A DNA stretch of 64,000 nt from NCBI GenBank assembly GCA_032595675.1, contig JAVQMD010000001.1:682001-746000 (forward strand). The letters run 5' to 3'. Source of the stretch: Candidatus Electrothrix rattekaaiensis. GTDB taxonomy: Bacteria > Desulfobacterota > Desulfobulbia > Desulfobulbales > Desulfobulbaceae. The notes below the pieces were generated by a model. It searched no databases, was not told the origin of the DNA, and was given only the letters and a program-made list of their open reading frames with translations. Shown here in pieces: positions 1 through 7,021 of this stretch (positions are counted from its first letter, which is position 1; each line of letters starts with the position of its first letter). Position numbers and translations under genes: made by a program.

Positions 1-7
1 GTTGCTG

Positions 8-64
8 TAGGGCGAACCTCTGTGTTCGCCCTTTTTGTCGGGTAGACACGCAGGTCTGCCCCTA
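8..64. repeat. GTAGGGC-type palindromic intergenic repeat
   Basis: Two hairpin-like halves lie here. The first pairs gggcgaac with gttcgccc around a 6-base loop. The second runs from gggtagacac to gtctgcccctac. The same style of element recurs at 2897-2977 and 14799-14828, always between genes. This looks like a dispersed palindromic repeat family; its mobility mechanism is unknown. Confidence 0.6.
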
Positions 65-398
65 CATATTTTGCGCTGCCCTTAGGCGGGTATTTGTTCA
101 AGTAATATAACGTAATGAGTGCTTGAAAAAAGTCAAGATGGTATGAACTGTTCTGATTGAATAATCCTTCAATCGCAATCATGTTGTGTATAATATCGCG
201 AAGGATGCCTTGGGCAAAGTGAAAATTGAAAAAAGAGGGGAAAGAAGTAATATCTTGGGGGCAGTATCGACCTTGCGGAATCCTGTTCTTTTTTGTACTC
301 TTCTGCTGGTCTTTTTCTTATTTCCGTCAACAGAGAACTACGAGGTTGTATAACCTTTGCGATCTCCTCTCGTTTCAATCTGCTGGGAGCAAATAACT
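65..398. other. Leader region without a recognised gene
   Basis: I see no convincing coding frame in this stretch ahead of the EACC1-like gene. A short reverse-strand open frame (169-378) has low-complexity composition and no recognisable motif. The promoter for the EACC1-caspase pair presumably lies here, but no clear -35/-10 pair could be assigned. Confidence 0.4.
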
Positions 399-785
399 AT
401 GGATGCAAAACTCACCCTGCACCACGATGAAATATCTGAAGAAGACATTCAGGAACTGGTCTTTTCGCTCACCCGGAGCTTGAATCAGAAAACGGATGTG
501 ACAGCGAGCTTACCTGAACAAGCAGGAGGCCTTGGGACCAAGGGAGATGCTGTCACCATCGGAGATATTTTCATTGCCGCCCTGAGTTCCGGGACAGTTG
601 TGGCCCTCTTGCAGGTGCTGAAATCCTATGTTGAGCGAAAACCGACCCTGCGCATTGAAGTAGAGACCCTGGACGGCAACAAGGTTAAAATTGAGGCTGA
701 GCATCTCAGTCCGGGGCAGATAGAACAGACCACCCGAGCGGTGCAGCAGCTCTGCGAGCACAGCGGCAATGTCGGTAATGGCTGA
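399..785 (+). CDS. EACC1-like effector-associated component
   Basis: A 128-residue protein starting at MDAKLTLHHDE; an upstream in-frame ATG at 357 would add 14 residues with no family support. After an acidic N-terminal strand and helix comes a small hydrophobic segment (GDIFIAALSSGTVVALLQVL), then a beta-rich tail (LRIEVETLDGNKVKIEAEHLS). This layout matches the effector-associated constant component 1 (EACC1) family, small proteins encoded directly before caspase, trypsin or other effector genes in bacterial conflict systems. The stop overlaps the start of the downstream caspase gene, so translational coupling is likely. Family membership is from recognition of the pattern; its molecular role is not established. 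Confidence 0.65.
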   Translation: MDAKLTLHHDEISEEDIQELVFSLTRSLNQKTDVTASLPEQAGGLGTKGDAVTIGDIFIAALSSGTVVALLQVLKSYVERKPTLRIEVETLDGNKVKIEAEHLSPGQIEQTTRAVQQLCEHSGNVGNG

Positions 786-2265
786 ACAGGCCGAAGTGAC
801 TGAAAAACGCTATGCAATTCTTATTGCCAGCAGCTGCTACCCGAAAGAGCCGGGTCTGAAGGATCTGCGTTGCCCGGAGAATGATGTTGATGCGCTGGAT
901 GCCGTGTTGCGCTCGCCTGATTTCGGCGGATTCACCAAGACCTTTGTTTTCAAGAACCGGCCCAACCATGAGGTGCTGGAACGGATTGAGACCGTGCTGG
1001 GCGAGGCAGGTCAGCACGATCTGGTGCTCATCTATTTTTCTGGACACGGTAAGCTGAATCCGGCAGGACAGCTCTGTCTTGCCACGGCAAATACTAAGCT
1101 GCGGGCCTTGGGTTCCACCTCCATTCAGGCCGCAGAGATTAAATCTTATTTTGGTCATTCCGCGAGCAGGAAAAAGATTCTCCTGCTGGACTGCTGCTAC
1201 AGCGGGGCTGTGGGTAAAGATTTTGCCAGGGGGGGCGTTGACGATCAGTTGCAGCTCGTGTCCCGAGGGCAGGGCACCTTTATCATGACTGCGTCTACCG
1301 GCATTGAGGTGGCAGTGGAAAAGGAGGGCGATCAATACGGCCTGTTCACCAAGCATCTTGTGCAGGGGATTCGTTCCGGCGAGGCGGATAAGAACGAGGA
1401 TGGCTTTGTGGATATGCAGGAGCTGTATGAGTATGTCCATGAGAAGGTGCGGGGGGAAGGGGCGCAAAAGCCCATGCAATGGGGGCTTGGTGTCAAAGGC
1501 AGCATAATTATTGCCAGGAGCGGCAGGATTGCGAAAGAGAAGTGGCGACAGGAGATGGAGCGGGGCCTGCATCGCTTTGCCGCAGACGGGTTGTTGACCA
1601 GCAGGCTTGTCAATGAAGCAATACAAGTCCTGAATATCCCAAAGAAGAAACTGGTCGGCAGCGAGCAACAACGTATTGTCCTGATTGAGCAGCTCATAGA
1701 CAGCAGGCTCGGCATGGCTGATTTCATGGAACAGTGGATGGACTTGCGCTGTCTTGACTGTGCAGCGGTAGCGCAGAAAAGCTCAACAATCAAGTGTGAA
1801 TCAGCAGAGCGATATATTGGGAGGCGATATATTAATCATGGCGATGGCACGATAACGGACACGAAAACCGGTTTGATATGGAAACGCTGTTTAGAAGGTT
1901 TGTCCGGTGGTAACTGCGAAGAGGGAAAGGTGGAAACCTATACGTGGGATGTTGCCGTGAAGCGTTTCAAGAATGTTACCTACGCAGGCTTTACTGATTG
2001 GCGGCTGCCGACCATTGATGAGCTGAAAACCTTGGTGTATTGCAGCGAGGGAAAAGATAAAGAGGGCAGATGCAAGGATGGTTCTGAAAAACCGACGATC
2101 AACCAGCAGGCTTTTCCAAATATTGAGGCATTACGTGTCTGGTCCGGGTCGCCGAATGCTGACGGCTCGGGCTACGCGTGGTACGTCTATTTCGGCAACG
2201 GCTTTTCCTACGCCCTCAGCCGCAGCAACTTCAGTGCGGTGCGGCTGGTGCGCGACGGACAGTGA
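769..2265 (+). CDS. Caspase-family protease with C-terminal Lcl/DUF1566 (CLec-like) domain
   Basis: A 498-residue protein. Residues about 13-245 form a caspase/peptidase C14 domain with the catalytic His in FSGHGK (about H93) and the catalytic Cys in LLDCCYSG (about C143), so the protease dyad is intact. Residues about 260-335 are a helical linker. Residues about 345-495 form an Lcl/DUF1566 domain (GDGTITDTKTGLIWKRC, then FTDWRLPTIDEL and a final VRLVR), a C-type-lectin-like fold. The start overlaps the upstream EACC1-like gene; ATG 769 or ATG 778 are both possible. The tail has features of a DGR variable region (see 2131-2262). The likely role is a conflict effector in which the lectin-like domain senses a ligand and the caspase cuts a target. 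The function is inferred. Confidence 0.85.
   Translation: MSVMAEQAEVTEKRYAILIASSCYPKEPGLKDLRCPENDVDALDAVLRSPDFGGFTKTFVFKNRPNHEVLERIETVLGEAGQHDLVLIYFSGHGKLNPAGQLCLATANTKLRALGSTSIQAAEIKSYFGHSASRKKILLLDCCYSGAVGKDFARGGVDDQLQLVSRGQGTFIMTASTGIEVAVEKEGDQYGLFTKHLVQGIRSGEADKNEDGFVDMQELYEYVHEKVRGEGAQKPMQWGLGVKGSIIIARSGRIAKEKWRQEMERGLHRFAADGLLTSRLVNEAIQVLNIPKKKLVGSEQQRIVLIEQLIDSRLGMADFMEQWMDLRCLDCAAVAQKSSTIKCESAERYIGRRYINHGDGTITDTKTGLIWKRCLEGLSGGNCEEGKVETYTWDVAVKRFKNVTYAGFTDWRLPTIDELKTLVYCSEGKDKEGRCKDGSEKPTINQQAFPNIEALRVWSGSPNADGSGYAWYVYFGNGFSYALSRSNFSAVRLVRDGQ
2131..2262 (+). other. Candidate DGR variable region in the caspase-Lcl gene
   Basis: In the last 44 codons, constant framework codons (TGG, GCG TGG, GTC, TTC, CGC, then GCG GTG CGG CTG GTG CGC) alternate with 18 codons that all end in C or T: GAC, GGC, TAC, TAT, TTT, TCC, GCC, CTC, AGC, AGT and similar. 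Each of these can be derived from AAC or AAT by changing only A. This is the hallmark of adenine-specific mutagenic homing, and Lcl/DUF1566 tails are known DGR targets. The final GC-rich codons followed by a T-rich stretch after the stop could be the initiation-of-homing region. No template repeat or reverse transcriptase is in the window. Confidence 0.55.
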
Positions 2266-2367
2266 TTTTGTTTTTTTGTCTTTTTTCCCCGAGTAGCTGC
2301 TGGGCAGGCAGATGGATGCGCAGAGAAAAAAGAGAACGGCCTGTGTTTTTCCTGTTGCGCAGCCTGG

Positions 2368-2535
2368 AAAAATGACGAAACAGGAGAGCAAAACCACAAA
2401 GGAGTGGTGAAAAACGGCCAAACAGCCCGAAAAAATGACAGAGCGGCACGGTAAAATCATACAGAAGCGCGGAAAAATGGCCGAGGAGCAGTGAAAACCC
2501 ATGCAGGAGCACGGAAAAATCATCAAGGAGCACTA
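2368..2535. repeat. Eight degenerate tandem units of exactly 21 bp
   Basis: Eight consecutive units can be laid out with no length change. They start at 2368, 2389, 2410, 2431, 2452, 2473, 2494 and 2515. Most begin with four or five A and later carry a GGAGCA-like core. The sequence drifts strongly while the 21-bp period is exact. Read as codons the units give a K-N-x-x-x-A-R-like heptad with one TAA in unit five, so the array may be a dead coding repeat or a non-coding minisatellite. It lies between the caspase gene and the Rpn array. Confidence 0.7.
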
Positions 2536-2662
2536 CTTTGTTATTTTTCCGGCCTCTGCGTGATGCTGCGATAGGTACGGACCATTCTGCATCAGGGAAG
2601 AACGACTTTTTTCTGGCCAATGACGATAAAAAATCTGTGCAGTGTCATAATTGGCAAGTTTA

Positions 2663-2746
2663 GAAGAGTGCTGCAACGCCGAAGAATCGTTCCTCAATAG
2701 ATGAGAACGGTTCAGCAGCGTTGACGAATAATCCTGCGATAGGTCC
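2663..2746. repeat. Four degenerate 21-bp units, second family
   Basis: Units beginning GAA start at 2663, 2684, 2705 and 2726. They resemble the 12-unit array at 14884-15135 (approximate consensus gaacgatcctgcaacggtgca) more than the A-rich array 130 bp upstream. The array abuts the dispersed element at 2761-2857, the same two repeat types that occur together near 14634-15135. Confidence 0.55.
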
Positions 2747-2760
2747 AGAACGACTCAGGT

Positions 2761-2857
2761 TGCCCGCCGTTAAAACAGCAGGCTATTTTCTGCCGTCCCT
2801 TGGGGACTCTTGTCCCGGAGGGACATTCGATCATAGCCCAGTGATTTATCGCTGGGG
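2761..2857. repeat. Dispersed 97-bp REP-like element, copy 1
   Basis: This stretch is nearly identical to 14634-14730. It contains a hairpin formed by the gtccct and agggac segments, a conserved cattcgatcatagcccagtg block, and an agcccag/ctggg inverted pair at the end. Both copies lie downstream of conflict-type genes. Such elements are usually mobilised by RAYT-like transposases; none is visible here. Confidence 0.65.
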
Positions 2858-2896
2858 AGGGATAACCCTTTCAGGGTATGAGATTCTCGGATTTGT

Positions 2897-2977
2897 AGTA
2901 GGGCGCAGACCTCTGTGTCTGCCCTCCTTCATTATCCACGATAAAAGTCCGGGCGCACACACAGGTGCGCCCCTACA
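2897..2977. repeat. GTAGGGC-type palindromic repeats, two hairpins
   Basis: Two adjacent hairpins of the same family as 8-64: one pairs cagac with gtctg inside gggcg...gccc, the other pairs gggcgcac with gtgcgccc. They lie just upstream of the first Rpn gene. No other feature is seen between 2266 and 3049 apart from these repeats and the two arrays. Confidence 0.6.
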
Positions 2978-3049
2978 AACCAGCTCAGGGTAATACCCTG
3001 GGCACGCAACACATTCATGCCGTTTCCATCAGGAACGAGGAATAAAACA

Positions 3050-3988
3050 ATGAAAGTCGCAAACCCCCTCTACGATGTCGTGTTCAAATACCTGATGCAG
3101 GATATGCGAGTTGCCAAACTGGTCATATCAAACATTATTGAACAGGAGATAGAATCCCTTGATTTCGCCTTTACCGAGTTGAACAGAAAACTTCCTGACG
3201 GCGGCCTGACCGTATTGCGAATTGATTTCGCAGCAAAAATACGGGAGCCGGACGGCAGCAGCAGGCTGGTTATCATTGAGTTGCAGAAGGCTAAATTTCC
3301 CACTGATATAACTCGGTTTCGTAAATATCTCGGCAAACAGTATCAGGAAGAGTCCAATATCCATCTGGATGAGAAGACGCAGAAGAAGAAGGCGTTGCCC
3401 ATTATAAGTATTTATATACTCGGGCATAATCTCCAGCATAATGACAGCCCAGTTATCCATGTGAAAAGAGATTATTACGATCATGCCACCAAGGAGAAAC
3501 TGACCCGGAAAGAAGAATTCATAGAAAGTCTGACCCACGACAGTTATATCATTCAAGTGAGGAGGTTGCGGAGAAAACATCGCAATAAGCTGGAAACACT
3601 GTTGAGTATTTTTGATCAAAGCAATACCAGTAAAGAGAGTAAACATTTTCTTGATGTATTGGAATCCTCGTTTCCAGATGAATTTAAGGTCATCATCAGA
3701 CGGCTGCACAAGGCGTCTGCCAGTAAAGAACTTTGTGAAGATATGAATATGGAGGATGAGATTTTAGAAGAATTAGCGACTCAGGAGCGGCTTATAGCGT
3801 ACGAAAGGGCGGAAAAAGAGAAAGCGGAAGCGGAAAAAAGGAAAGCAGAAGAGGGAAAAGAAAAGGCAGAAGCGGAAAAAAGGAAAGCAGAAGAGGGAAA
3901 AGAAAAGGCAGAAGCGGAAAAAGAGAGAGTTGAAGCGGAAAAAGCTAGGCTTGAAAAACTCTTGAAACAAGCAGGTATTGATTTTTAA
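3050..3988 (+). CDS. Rpn-type PD-(D/E)XK nuclease/transposase-family protein, copy 1
   Basis: A 312-residue protein of the Rpn/PDDEXK_2 family (recombination-promoting nuclease, also annotated as PD-(D/E)XK nuclease family transposase). The nuclease core is intact: D59 in LRIDFAAKI, then E77-x-Q79 in VIIELQKAK. Residues 1-240 are almost identical in four tandem copies. Residues about 255-312 form a charged coiled coil of EKAEAEK-like heptads that ends KLLKQAGIDF. The start is MKVANPLYD, preceded by gaggaa at good spacing; an upstream in-frame ATG at 3017 is not shared by the other copies. Known members promote RecA-independent recombination; the role of this copy is unknown. Confidence 0.85.
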   Translation: MKVANPLYDVVFKYLMQDMRVAKLVISNIIEQEIESLDFAFTELNRKLPDGGLTVLRIDFAAKIREPDGSSRLVIIELQKAKFPTDITRFRKYLGKQYQEESNIHLDEKTQKKKALPIISIYILGHNLQHNDSPVIHVKRDYYDHATKEKLTRKEEFIESLTHDSYIIQVRRLRRKHRNKLETLLSIFDQSNTSKESKHFLDVLESSFPDEFKVIIRRLHKASASKELCEDMNMEDEILEELATQERLIAYERAEKEKAEAEKRKAEEGKEKAEAEKRKAEEGKEKAEAEKERVEAEKARLEKLLKQAGIDF

Positions 3989-4023
3989 GGTTACCGACTC
4001 CAATAGGTCCGAGGAATAAAACA

Positions 4024-4899
4024 ATGAAAGTCGCAAATCCCCTCTACGATGTCGTGTTCAAATACCTGATGCAGGATATGCGGGTTGCCAAGCTGGTCAT
4101 ATCAAACATTATTGAACAGGAGATAGAATCCCTTGATTTCGCCTTTACCGAGTTGAACAGAAAACTTCCTGACGGCGGCCTGACAGTATTGCGGATTGAT
4201 TTCGCAGCAAAAATACGGGATCCAGACGGCAGTAGCAGGCTGGTTATCATTGAGTTGCAGAAGGCTAAATTTCCCACTGATATCACTCGTTTTCGTAAAT
4301 ATCTCGGCAAACAGTATCAGGAAGAGTCCAATATCCATCTGGATGAGAAGACGCAGAAGAAGAAGGCGTTGCCCATCATAAGTATTTATATACTCGGGCA
4401 TAATCTCCAGCATAATGACAGCCCAGTTATCCATGTGAAAAGAGATTATTACGATCATGCCACCAAGGAGAAACTGACCCGGAAAGAGGAGTTCATAGAA
4501 AGTCTCACCCACGACAGTTATATCATCCAGGTACGGAGATTGCGCAGAAAACATCGTAATAAATTGGAAACACTGTTGAGTATCTTTGATCAGAGCAATG
4601 CCAGCAAAGAGAGTAAACATTTTCTTGATGTATTGGAATCTTCGTTTCCAGATGAATTCAAGGTTATCATCAGACGGCTGCACAAGGCTTCCGCCAGCAA
4701 AGAACTTTGTGAAGATATGGAAATGGAAGATGAGATTTTAGAAGAATTAGCGACTCAGGAGCGGCTCATAGCTTACGAAAGGGCGGAAAGAAGGAAAGCA
4801 GAAGAGGGAAAAGAGAAAGCGGAGGTGGAAAAAGAGAAAGCCGAGGCGGAAAAAGCCAGGCTTGAAAAACTCTTGAAACAAGCCGGTATTGATTTTTAA
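4024..4899 (+). CDS. Rpn-type PD-(D/E)XK nuclease, copy 2
   Basis: A 291-residue paralogue of the preceding gene, 35 bp downstream. The spacer (ggttaccgactccaa...) and ribosome binding site (gaggaa) are almost the same as those between copies 2 and 3. The nuclease residues D59, E77 and Q79 are kept. This copy has the shortest coiled-coil tail and is the only one with an ERAERRKAEEG start to the tail and EVEKEK inside it. Copies 1-3 look like one transcription unit that arose by tandem duplication, followed by loss or gain of whole heptads. Confidence 0.83.
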   Translation: MKVANPLYDVVFKYLMQDMRVAKLVISNIIEQEIESLDFAFTELNRKLPDGGLTVLRIDFAAKIRDPDGSSRLVIIELQKAKFPTDITRFRKYLGKQYQEESNIHLDEKTQKKKALPIISIYILGHNLQHNDSPVIHVKRDYYDHATKEKLTRKEEFIESLTHDSYIIQVRRLRRKHRNKLETLLSIFDQSNASKESKHFLDVLESSFPDEFKVIIRRLHKASASKELCEDMEMEDEILEELATQERLIAYERAERRKAEEGKEKAEVEKEKAEAEKARLEKLLKQAGIDF

Positions 4900-4934
4900 G
4901 GTTACCGACTCCAACAGGTCCGAGGAATAAAACA

Positions 4935-5852
4935 ATGAAAGTAGCAAATCCCCTCTACGATGTCGTGTTCAAATATCTGATGCAGGATATGCGGGTTGCC
5001 AAACTGGTCATATCAAACATCATTGAACAGGAGATAGAATCCCTTGATTTCGCCTTTACCGAGTTGAACAGAAAACTTCCTGACGGCGGCCTGACAGTGT
5101 TGCGAATTGATTTTGCAGCAAAAATACGGGAACTAGATGGCAGCAGCAGGTTGGTTATCATTGAGTTGCAGAAGGCCAAATTCCCCACTGATATAACCCG
5201 GTTTCGTAAATATCTCGGCAAACAGTATCAGGAAGAGTCCAATATCCACCTGGATGAAAAAACCGGAAAGAAGAAGGCACTGCCCATTATAAGTATTTAC
5301 ATTCTCGGGCATAATCTCCAGCATAATGACAGCCCAGTTATCCATGTGAAAAGAGATTATTACGATCATGCCACCAAGGAGAAACTGACCCGGAAAGAAG
5401 AATTTATAGAAAGTCTGACCCACGACAGCTATATCATTCAAGTGAGGAGGTTGCGTAAAAAACATCGCAATAAGCTGGAAACACTGTTGAGTATTTTTGA
5501 TCAGAGCAATGCCAGCAAAGAGAGTAAACATTTTCTTGATGTATTGGAATCTTCGTTTCCAGATGAATTCAAGGTCATCATCAGACGGCTGCACAAGGCG
5601 TCTGCCAGCAAAGAACTTTGTGAAGATATGAATATGGAAGATGAGATTTTAGAGGAGTTAGCGACTCAGGAGCGGCTCATAGCTTACGAAAGGGCGGAAA
5701 AAGAGAAAGCGGAAGCGGAAAAAGAGAAAGCAGAAGCGGAAAAAGAGAAAGCAGAAGAGGGAAAAGAAAAAGCAGAAGCGGAAAAAGAGAGAGTTGAAGC
5801 GGAAAAAGCTAGGCTTGAAAAACTCTTGAAACAAGCAGGTATTGATTTTTAA
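4935..5852 (+). CDS. Rpn-type PD-(D/E)XK nuclease, copy 3
   Basis: A 305-residue paralogue with the same nuclease core (D59, E77, Q79), 35 bp after copy 2. Small differences (REL for REP at about residue 67, DEKTGKK for DEKTQKK, RLRKKH for RLRRKH) show divergence since duplication. The tail has three EKAE-type heptads before the shared EKERVEAEKARLEK end. The longer spacer after this gene (148 bp to copy 4) suggests it is the last gene of the first three-copy unit. Confidence 0.83.
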   Translation: MKVANPLYDVVFKYLMQDMRVAKLVISNIIEQEIESLDFAFTELNRKLPDGGLTVLRIDFAAKIRELDGSSRLVIIELQKAKFPTDITRFRKYLGKQYQEESNIHLDEKTGKKKALPIISIYILGHNLQHNDSPVIHVKRDYYDHATKEKLTRKEEFIESLTHDSYIIQVRRLRKKHRNKLETLLSIFDQSNASKESKHFLDVLESSFPDEFKVIIRRLHKASASKELCEDMNMEDEILEELATQERLIAYERAEKEKAEAEKEKAEAEKEKAEEGKEKAEAEKERVEAEKARLEKLLKQAGIDF

Positions 5853-6000
5853 GGTTACCGACGCAAGCCGGTTTTTTGATGCTGAGGCGCATCCTACTGA
5901 GCTGTTTTTGCCCCAACGCGGCGTGTTAACCAGCTCAGAATAACACCATAAACCATGCCATCTGACGTTACCTTCTCCATCAAACCCGAGGAATAAAACA

Positions 6001-6897
6001 ATGAAAGTCGCAAATCCCCTCTACGATGTCGTGTTCAAATATCTGATGCAGGATATGCGAGTTGCCAAACTGGTCATATCAAACATCATTGAACAGGAGA
6101 TAGAATCCCTTGATTTCGCCTTTACCGAGTTGAACAGAAAACTTCCTGACGGCGACCTGACAGTGTTGCGGATTGATTTTGCAGCAAAAATACGGGAGCC
6201 GGACGGCAGCAGCAGGCTGGTCATCATTGAATTGCAAAAGGCTAAATTCCCCACGGATATAACTCGGTTTCGTAAATATCTCGGCAAACAGTATCAGGAA
6301 GAATCCAATATCCATCTGGATGAGAAAACGCGGAAAAAGAAGGCGTTACCCATTATAAGTATTTATATACTCGGGCATAATCTCCAGCATAATGACAGCC
6401 CAGTTATCCATGTGAAAAGAGATTATTACGATCATGCCACCAAGGAGAAACTGACCCGGAAAGAGGAGTTCATAGAAAGCCTCACCCACGACAGTTATAT
6501 CATCCAGGTACGGAGATTGCGTAAAAAACATCGCAATAAGCTGGAAACATTGTTGAGTATTTTTGATCAAAGCAATACCAGTAAAGAGAGTAAACATTTT
6601 CTTGATGTATTGGAATCCTCGTTTCCAGATGAATTTAAGGTCATCATCAGACGGCTGCACAAGGCTTCTGCCAGTAAAGAACTTTGTGAAGATATGGAAA
6701 TGGAAGATGAGATTTTAGAGGAATTAGCGACTCAGGAGCGGCTCATAGCTTACGAAAGGGCGGAAAAAGAGAAAGCAGAAGCGGAAAAAAGGAAAGCAGA
6801 AGAGGGAAAAGAAAAGGCAGAAGCGGAAAAAGAGAGAGTTGAAGCGGAAAAAGCTAGGCTTGAAAAACTCTTGAAACAAGCAGGTATTGCGTTTTAA
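6001..6897 (+). CDS. Rpn-type PD-(D/E)XK nuclease, copy 4
   Basis: A 298-residue paralogue with the conserved D59, E77 and Q79. It differs by GDL for GGL at about residue 52 and by AGIAF instead of AGIDF at the C terminus. Its upstream region (aaccagctcag... ending cgaggaataaaaca) resembles the region before copy 1 rather than the short spacers before copies 2 and 3. It may therefore have its own promoter and may derive from a duplication that included the copy 1 leader. Confidence 0.83.
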   Translation: MKVANPLYDVVFKYLMQDMRVAKLVISNIIEQEIESLDFAFTELNRKLPDGDLTVLRIDFAAKIREPDGSSRLVIIELQKAKFPTDITRFRKYLGKQYQEESNIHLDEKTRKKKALPIISIYILGHNLQHNDSPVIHVKRDYYDHATKEKLTRKEEFIESLTHDSYIIQVRRLRKKHRNKLETLLSIFDQSNTSKESKHFLDVLESSFPDEFKVIIRRLHKASASKELCEDMEMEDEILEELATQERLIAYERAEKEKAEAEKRKAEEGKEKAEAEKERVEAEKARLEKLLKQAGIAF

Positions 6898-7021
6898 GGT
6901 GACCAATTTAAGCCGGGATAACATGCAGCTGGAGTCCTTCGTTCTGTATACACCCAGACAGACCGGCAATATCTTCTTTCTTCGTTTTTCAAAAAAATAA
7001 TAAAATAAACAGCTCTTACAC

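Noticed and set aside
706-1671. Long reverse-strand open frame opposite the caspase gene
   Set aside because: It is antisense to a clear caspase-Lcl gene, lacks known motifs and has the composition expected of a complementary-strand shadow.
2368-2535. CRISPR-like array
   Set aside because: Units are contiguous 21-bp degenerate repeats without spacers; no cas gene is present. The same holds for 14884-15135 and 52892-52983.
2266-3049. DGR template repeat near the caspase gene
   Set aside because: The A-rich array does not match the framework codons of the variable region, and no reverse transcriptase is near.
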